From: Pyrenochaeta sp. MPI-SDFR-AT-0127
Taxonomy: Eukaryota; Ascomycota; Dothideomycetes; Pleosporales; Cucurbitariaceae
DNA: 64,000 nt
Direction: 5' to 3'
NCBI GenBank assembly: GCA_020747015.1
Contig: JAGTJM010000012.1
Coordinates: forward strand, 186,001 to 250,000
How positions within the stretch are numbered: position 1 is the stretch's first letter; each line of letters opens with the position of its first letter. The notes under the pieces were generated by a model. That model was not told the origin of the DNA and did no database searches. It saw nothing but the letters and a program-made list of their open reading frames with translations. Both the position numbers and the translations under genes were made by a program. This document shows positions 58,726-64,000 of this stretch, piece by piece.

Positions 58726-60672
58726 GCGACAAGTCGATTTTGTTTGGGTGAAGCCTGGAACTGCGGCGACGGTGAACCAGGTGAAACCTATGGAAGTGTG
58801 ATTGTCTTTCACATCGAGACGCATACTTGGCCAGGGTGTTGCACAAGACCCAGCACGCAGTAACCACGTGCCATGTTCATAGAGTTGGTTTTGATTAAGT
58901 GGTAAGCTGCTTTGGGCAGCATGTAGATACGGGACCCATACCCATCTTTGATGCTCCGTTGAGCATATAAGTTCTAGACTCTGTGAATCTACCGCCACTG
59001 TTGTATAGGAACGTAAGATATAGGCTTGGGAAGAGTCAGTCTTTTTTTTTCCCTGTCTTTTAGGTCTGGTGGTGTGCTGAAAATGGCCACTTTCAAATGG
59101 AAGACGTGGGTTCTTAGACTGATAGAGCGGACAAATTCCCGAATCCGGAGATCTGCCGAATCGCGATCAAACTGCATCAACACCCTCAACATGCCCCAAC
59201 CTCTGCTGCCCAATCGTCAAGAGAGCAGGCGCGTCTTACCGTTCCCGACCACTCGGACCTTTGATCGTCGTGGAACAAGCCTCCTGGGGTCGTGGATAAG
59301 GCGGATCACCATCAGGCATGTTGGGACATAGCAGTGTCTATCATTGGGCAGATGTGCAGACATGATCAGAGGTTTCTACATATTCACTAGAAAGTAACAT
59401 GAGTTCGGCCAGATCACTCCGCTGCACAAATTCCAACGTATCGGCGATATCCGTTGGGCTGTCACCATATGTTGTGGTTGAACGCCTTATTGCAGCACCG
59501 TCATCCTATGGCTGTCACCTAGCTCCCGAAACCTTCAATGCCTCGAGCAGCCAGTCTATCCAATGGATGCTCACATTTGCGTGTTTCCTGTGGCCTCGTG
59601 TTGCCGCGCAATCCTGCTGATTCATGATGAAATCTCCGAATAGCTTCGACCGCATGTCGGACCCTTTCGGAGGCAAACTGGCAGGGCTGAGCCTGTGCGC
59701 GAAAACTCTTACTTGACTCCGTTCATCAATCGTGAAGGTTAGTGCCGACTTAGCGACACCAATGCCGTCTCATTTCAGCTCCAAATAACCAGCTTACGAC
59801 GACTCACACACCAAAGGGGGTCGACCAACAGAATGGAAAGTTCTGTCACCGGAACGGTCACCATACATTGACATCTGGCGCTTGATGGAAGGTCGAAATA
59901 AGAACGAGAGCCAGAACTGAAGGATGCAAGATCGTGGTTCGGGCCGACTTGGATCGGAACTTCCGAGGGGCTGAGCGTGGCGATCTGGCGGATGAGCCTC
60001 CTCGCCTTTTCTCAATCTGTTTCCATTCCCCACACGGATACTCAAATTGCGTAACATCCAAGCACAGTATACAGCACCACATACAGGGCTTGGTTGATCT
60101 TCCGGATCTCGGTCTAGATGACGGCTTCCGTGGTTGCAGCACGGCAACCACCACGTGGAAGGCCATTCCCGTTTCTGCATCCGTCGTTGACTGCCCTGCG
60201 TTAGTCCACTGCATGCCCAACCCAATGATTTATGTACAAGCTCATGGTCGCTCTTCTTTGGCCCCCCTTCATAGTGTCGATGCACAGTGAAATTCAAAGT
60301 TTAGCCAACCAGATTACATGCTCGACCCTTGCGCCTCCAAAGGACCTGACTCTCACAGCTTCTCCACTTGCCGCCAGCCTTGATGCTAGCATCCATCTCA
60401 AACGCGCCACGTTGGGTGTCAAGCATGCCCTAGGATGGTAGAGCTATTTTGCCCTCCCTTTGCCTCCCAAAATTTTGTGAGATCGGGTTGGTGCGCCGCG
60501 AACGGCTTGACCAAGGTAAATAGGACCCACGAGTCCATCCTTGCGGGCACTCGGGGAGATCATGCTTCAAACGACTCCCATCCCCCACAATCTGCAATCC
60601 TTCCTGATTCTGCTCCCTGATCTATGAACAATCGTTGTTCTCGGTTCCTTTTGGGCCGTGCCACATCTGACC
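58726..60672. other. intergenic region, about 1.9 kb
   Basis: No supported gene. Frames on both strands between 59794 and 60297 overlap each other and show no domain. A T-rich run (about 59040-59052) is the only obvious low-complexity feature. Confidence 0.5.
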
Positions 60673-61929
60673 ATGAGCGTTCCTGATAATGGACCAGTCA
60701 TTGTGGGTATTACCTGGTGGCTGACTTTCTTCTGTGGTTCCTTTCTGGCCCTGAGGATATATGCAAAGTTGAGCAGAAAACAAAGGCTCTGGTGGGATGA
60801 TCACATCCTCATCGCTTCATGGGTAGGTTATAACCATAAGCAAATATCAATCATGGTAGGCGTTAATATAAGCATAGGTTCTCCTACTCGTCGAAGCCAT
60901 CTTGACGCAAGTGGGCCAATCCCTCGGCTTTGGGAAACGGACCGTCGACATTCCTGTGGAAAATCTAGCTACAATTGCAATCGGTACCTCCATCGGCGCA
61001 TCAGTTTCCTGCTTCGCTTCTACCTTTTCGAAAATCTCCTTCGGCGTCACGCTTCTTCGTCTTACTACGGATCGTCTTCGTTGGTTCGTGTGGTTTTGCA
61101 TTATCACTTTGTTCCTAGTCATGATCCCATCGGCACTCAACACTTGGATACAATGCAGCCCTTTAGAAAAAGCGTGGAATTCCACTATAGAAGGAACGTG
61201 CTGGCCAGGCTATATTACAGTAAACTATGGCATCTTCAATGCAGCTTGGTGTGCTGCTGCTGATTTTGCGCTTGCTCTCTTGCCATGGAAGTTAATTTGG
61301 GGATTGCGTTTGGGGTTCAGAGAGAAGATAGGTATTGGGATCGCAATGAGTATGGGAGTCCTGTAAGTCAAACATTCGCTCCCAGCCACTACATCGAAGT
61401 GTATGGTGTACTAAACGAGGCCAGTTCCGGTGTGTGTGCTATAGTCAAAGGTGTCTACGTCATCCAACTCCGTCAACAAGACTTTTACTACAACGGTATC
61501 GACGTCACGATCTGGACTGTTGTTGAGACGGCAACCGCCATTATTGCCGCATCCATCCCAGTACTTCGCGTATTTTTCAAAGAAGCCGTATCCTCATATT
61601 CGAATTCCCGAGGCCGCTCCAACAACCAGTCCGGCAAAACTGTTCCACCGTCTCACCAAAGCCGCAGTCAGCGCTCCAGCCACCCTAGAATGTCAACCTT
61701 CCATGGTAAAGGGAGAGGCGAGGATAGTGGATGGACTACGTTCGAGCTAATGGAAGATGACGGCCGAGATTGTGCGAGTCAGCGAAGTATACTGCGAGAT
61801 GAAGAACAGGGTACAGGGAGAGACAGCGCTGGCATTGTGATCGTTGAAGACGGGTTAATCCTGCAGACGAACACCTTCACGCTTACAGTGGAGGACGATG
61901 GCATATCACGACATAATGGAAACTCTTGA
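60673..61929 (+). CDS. fungal rhodopsin-like seven-TM integral membrane protein
   Basis: Exons 60673-60822, 60878-61362 and 61425-61929, with introns of 55 and 62 nt, give 379 residues. The ATG at 60673 (MSVPDNGPVIVGITWWLTFF) is used; the frame further upstream opens with GTG. Helices: ITWWLTFFCGSFLALRIYAK, WWDDHILIASWVLLLVEA (across intron 1), VSCFASTFSKISFGVTLLRL, WFCIITLFLVMIPSALNTW, YGIFNAAWCAAADFALALLP and the helix around GVLSGVCAIVKGVYVIQL (across intron 2). The WWDD, FSKISFGVTLLRL and NAAW..ADFALALLPWKLI motifs are typical of the fungal rhodopsin-domain integral membrane family, a large family of mostly unknown function that includes Pth11-like members. The C-terminal tail is hydrophilic, with Ser/Arg-rich and acidic patches. 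Confidence 0.9.
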
Positions 61930-62959
61930 CTAGGTCTAATCTTACCAAAATGGTAATGCTATTCGACGGTTTATAAATAATCTATATTCTTCTGCAACCT
62001 CAGTCTTGGTTCCCTTTTTGGTTCGCATTACTCTATGCAGTTGGCAACTTTAATCTGAAGAGGTGGCTAGATCTCCCGCTCCCAGGGCACACAAGGTCTA
62101 AATACTGGCCAGTGCTCTCATACTTGATACTGCATCCGCTTAAGACTTTTCGCATCGAACTACTCCTCACCATTTACCAGCCCTAGACCGTAAAGATCTC
62201 TGCCCCACGTGCCCCACCACAACATTATTTTCAATAACAGTCGGATGGTTTTATTGTTTCAGTGGATCTTTGCATAACTGCATATAGGAGCTTCATAACG
62301 TAGCACGTGTACAGATATGCTGTCAAACGCAATCAAGGCCTTTCGGGTATCGGATGGAACCATCAATTCGCATCTCAAGCCATGTTCGATTACGCCTTCT
62401 GACTTGGAATTTGAAGTCAAGGAGTCAATTTTGACAATCGATTCAAGATTAATGTTCCCACATTCGCCTTTGCGGTCCATTTTTCATCTCTAAATACCCT
62501 AGCGAACGGGGCGTCTCACACACATTGCATCGGCTGTGTTCCTGGATAACCACCACCCCGCAACCGGTTGTATTCAGCGTTAAGAGCTGCATCCGCCATG
62601 CAGCAATATTGCCGTGCAAATCATCATCACCCCTTGTCTCCAGGTGTTTAAACCCGAGGTACCGATGACCAGGGAGTCAATGCACAGCATTCTACGCGAA
62701 CAACACCACCTTGGTGCCCATACAAATATTGGTCAAGCAATACGACATGTCAGGCACCATAATCACTGAGGATTGTCGCGTCAGGCGTAATGTCAGCATC
62801 GCGTCAGGTTCACTTTGTGCCTGCATATCCGGCATATTGCAGAGAGAGAATTTTGGACCGCCCCAGAGGAAGTGAAGAGACATTCTTGAACATAAAACAG
62901 CTACTGAATGCTTTCGCAGCAACAGCAATTCAGTCTATTGCTAGGTCATCTTGTCAAAC
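61930..62959. other. intergenic region
   Basis: About 1 kb between the rhodopsin-like gene and the GMC oxidoreductase gene. No gene seen; the few frames are short and antisense. The right end should carry the GMC promoter. Confidence 0.45.
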
Positions 62960-64000
62960 ATGGCTCGCCTTCCTTTCCTAGCGTCGGTTCTTGCATTGCT
63001 GAGCCTGAAAGCCGTGACAGCAGCATCCATCAACAACAAGACTTATGAATACATTGTTGTCGGATCTGGGCCTGGCGGTTCGCCCCTTGCAGCCAATCTC
63101 GCCAGAGCCGGCCATTCAGTCCTTCTTGTTGAAGCTGGAGACGACCAAACGGAGAATGTTAATGTCTCGCAATGGATCAACTTCAATGCTGCTGGCAATG
63201 ATCCCGCAACTCGATGGGACTTCTTTGTGCGCCACTCGGATGATGATGAGCGAGAAGCGAGGTATAAGCACAGGACATGGCGCAAATCAGATGGAGGTTT
63301 CTATGTGGGCATTGAGCCTCCCAAAGACGCGCAGCCTCTCGGCATTGTAAGAACTTCCCCGAAAGCTCAAACAAACTGGTACTGACTTTTTTCCACTTCA
63401 GTATTATCCGCGGGCAGGAACTTTAGGCGGTTGTGCGATGCACAATGGATGTAAGACCTAGTACTCACATCGGTACAAAAACTAAGATTTCCTACAGGCT
63501 TGACCATGAATCCCAACGATGCTGACTGGGCCGAAATTGCCAAAATAACCGGAGATAAATCCTGGTCACACGAGAATATGAGGAAGTACCTTGTGAAACT
63601 TGAAAGGGTGCACTACAACAGTACCTCCAAGCATGGCAACAACGGCTGGCTTGACATGACGATGCTCGATCCTGGCTACACCAGTAGCGCGGATGCGAAA
63701 CAGCTCAGTGAGCTTGCTGCACAAGCTGCTGGCTACGAAATCACTGCTACTTCTAATCTCCTTCAAAGAGATATGAACGGGAACCAACCTAACCGTGACA
63801 ATCTTGTTGGCCCTTTTGGAGGGGTCAGCCACATTAACCCGAATGGACGCCGGTCATCTCCTGGGTACTACGCCCGAGACACTGCCAATGAGGGCAAGTA
63901 CCCCCTGACTATCTCCTTGGACACCCTTGCAACGAAGATCCTCTTTGACAAGTCCAGTCGGAAGCCCAAGGCAATTGGTATCGAATATCTACAAGGCAAG
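62960..64000 (+). CDS. secreted GMC oxidoreductase (AA3-like), 5' part, cut by window end
   Basis: FAD-dependent glucose-methanol-choline oxidoreductase. Exons 62960-63346, 63402-63450 and 63498 to beyond the window, with introns of 55 and 47 nt. A signal peptide (MARLPFLASVLALLSLKAVT) precedes the Rossmann FAD-binding motif: YEYIVVGSGPGGSPLAANLA with GxGxxG at residues 35-40, then HSVLLVEAGD. The second exon supplies YYPRAGTLGGCAMHNG, where the GMC signature AGTLGG sits. After it comes CLTMNPNDADWAEIAKITGD, then TLATKILFD and GIEYLQG of the substrate domain. The catalytic His pair lies beyond the window. Secreted GMC enzymes oxidise alcohols, sugars or aryl alcohols and often feed H2O2 to other enzymes; substrate unknown. 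Confidence 0.93.

Noticed and set aside
59794..60297. Minus-strand frame of 167 codons between the acyltransferase and rhodopsin-like genes
   Set aside because: No domain, overlapped by frames on both strands, and no splice partners.

Overview
The window is genomic DNA of a filamentous ascomycete, most likely a Dothideomycete or other Pezizomycotina. The evidence is many genes split by 45-124 nt GT-AG introns, often with CTAAC/CTGAC-like branch points, together with a septal alpha-actinin, a Cla4-type kinase, a CenH3, fungal F-box proteins, a 6-MSA-synthase-type polyketide synthase and several secreted oxidases and nucleases. The order name is inference. I joined exons by hand from splice sites and reading frame.

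Layout. 1-7.6 kb: alpha-actinin (minus, cut by the window edge), a divergent cation/proton antiporter and a Cla4-type PAK kinase. 7.6-19.7 kb: two nearly equal gene-free blocks of about 5.1 kb either side of one gene with a fungal transcription-factor domain but no zinc cluster. 19.7-31 kb: an F-box protein, a secreted galactose-oxidase-like enzyme with an F5/8C domain, an unknown Ser-rich protein, a DUF89/ARMT1 phosphatase, an F-box-like gene with a broken frame and a doubtful Cys-containing ORF. 31.8-46.8 kb: a secreted saponin-hydrolase-like protein, then on the minus strand a DHA2 MFS transporter, a small caleosin-like protein and a 1,782-residue partially reducing PKS. A 3 kb gap separates these from an MpaB-type oxygenase. 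This is the best candidate for a secondary-metabolite locus.

47.4-58.7 kb is mostly housekeeping: centromeric histone H3, derlin, S1/P1 nuclease, a secreted beta-propeller protein, a small SANT-like nuclear protein with a one-base frame break, spliceosomal cyclophilin CWC27 and the MBOAT acyltransferase Ale1. 60.7-64 kb holds a rhodopsin-like 7-TM protein and the 5' part of a secreted GMC oxidoreductase cut by the window end.

The DHA2 transporter, caleosin-like protein and PKS share a strand and lie within about 8.6 kb. They could make, oxidise and export one aromatic polyketide, with the MpaB-type oxygenase as a possible distal member. The CenH3 gene is small, has three exons and is easily missed. 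I found no rRNA, tRNA, CRISPR array or intact transposon.
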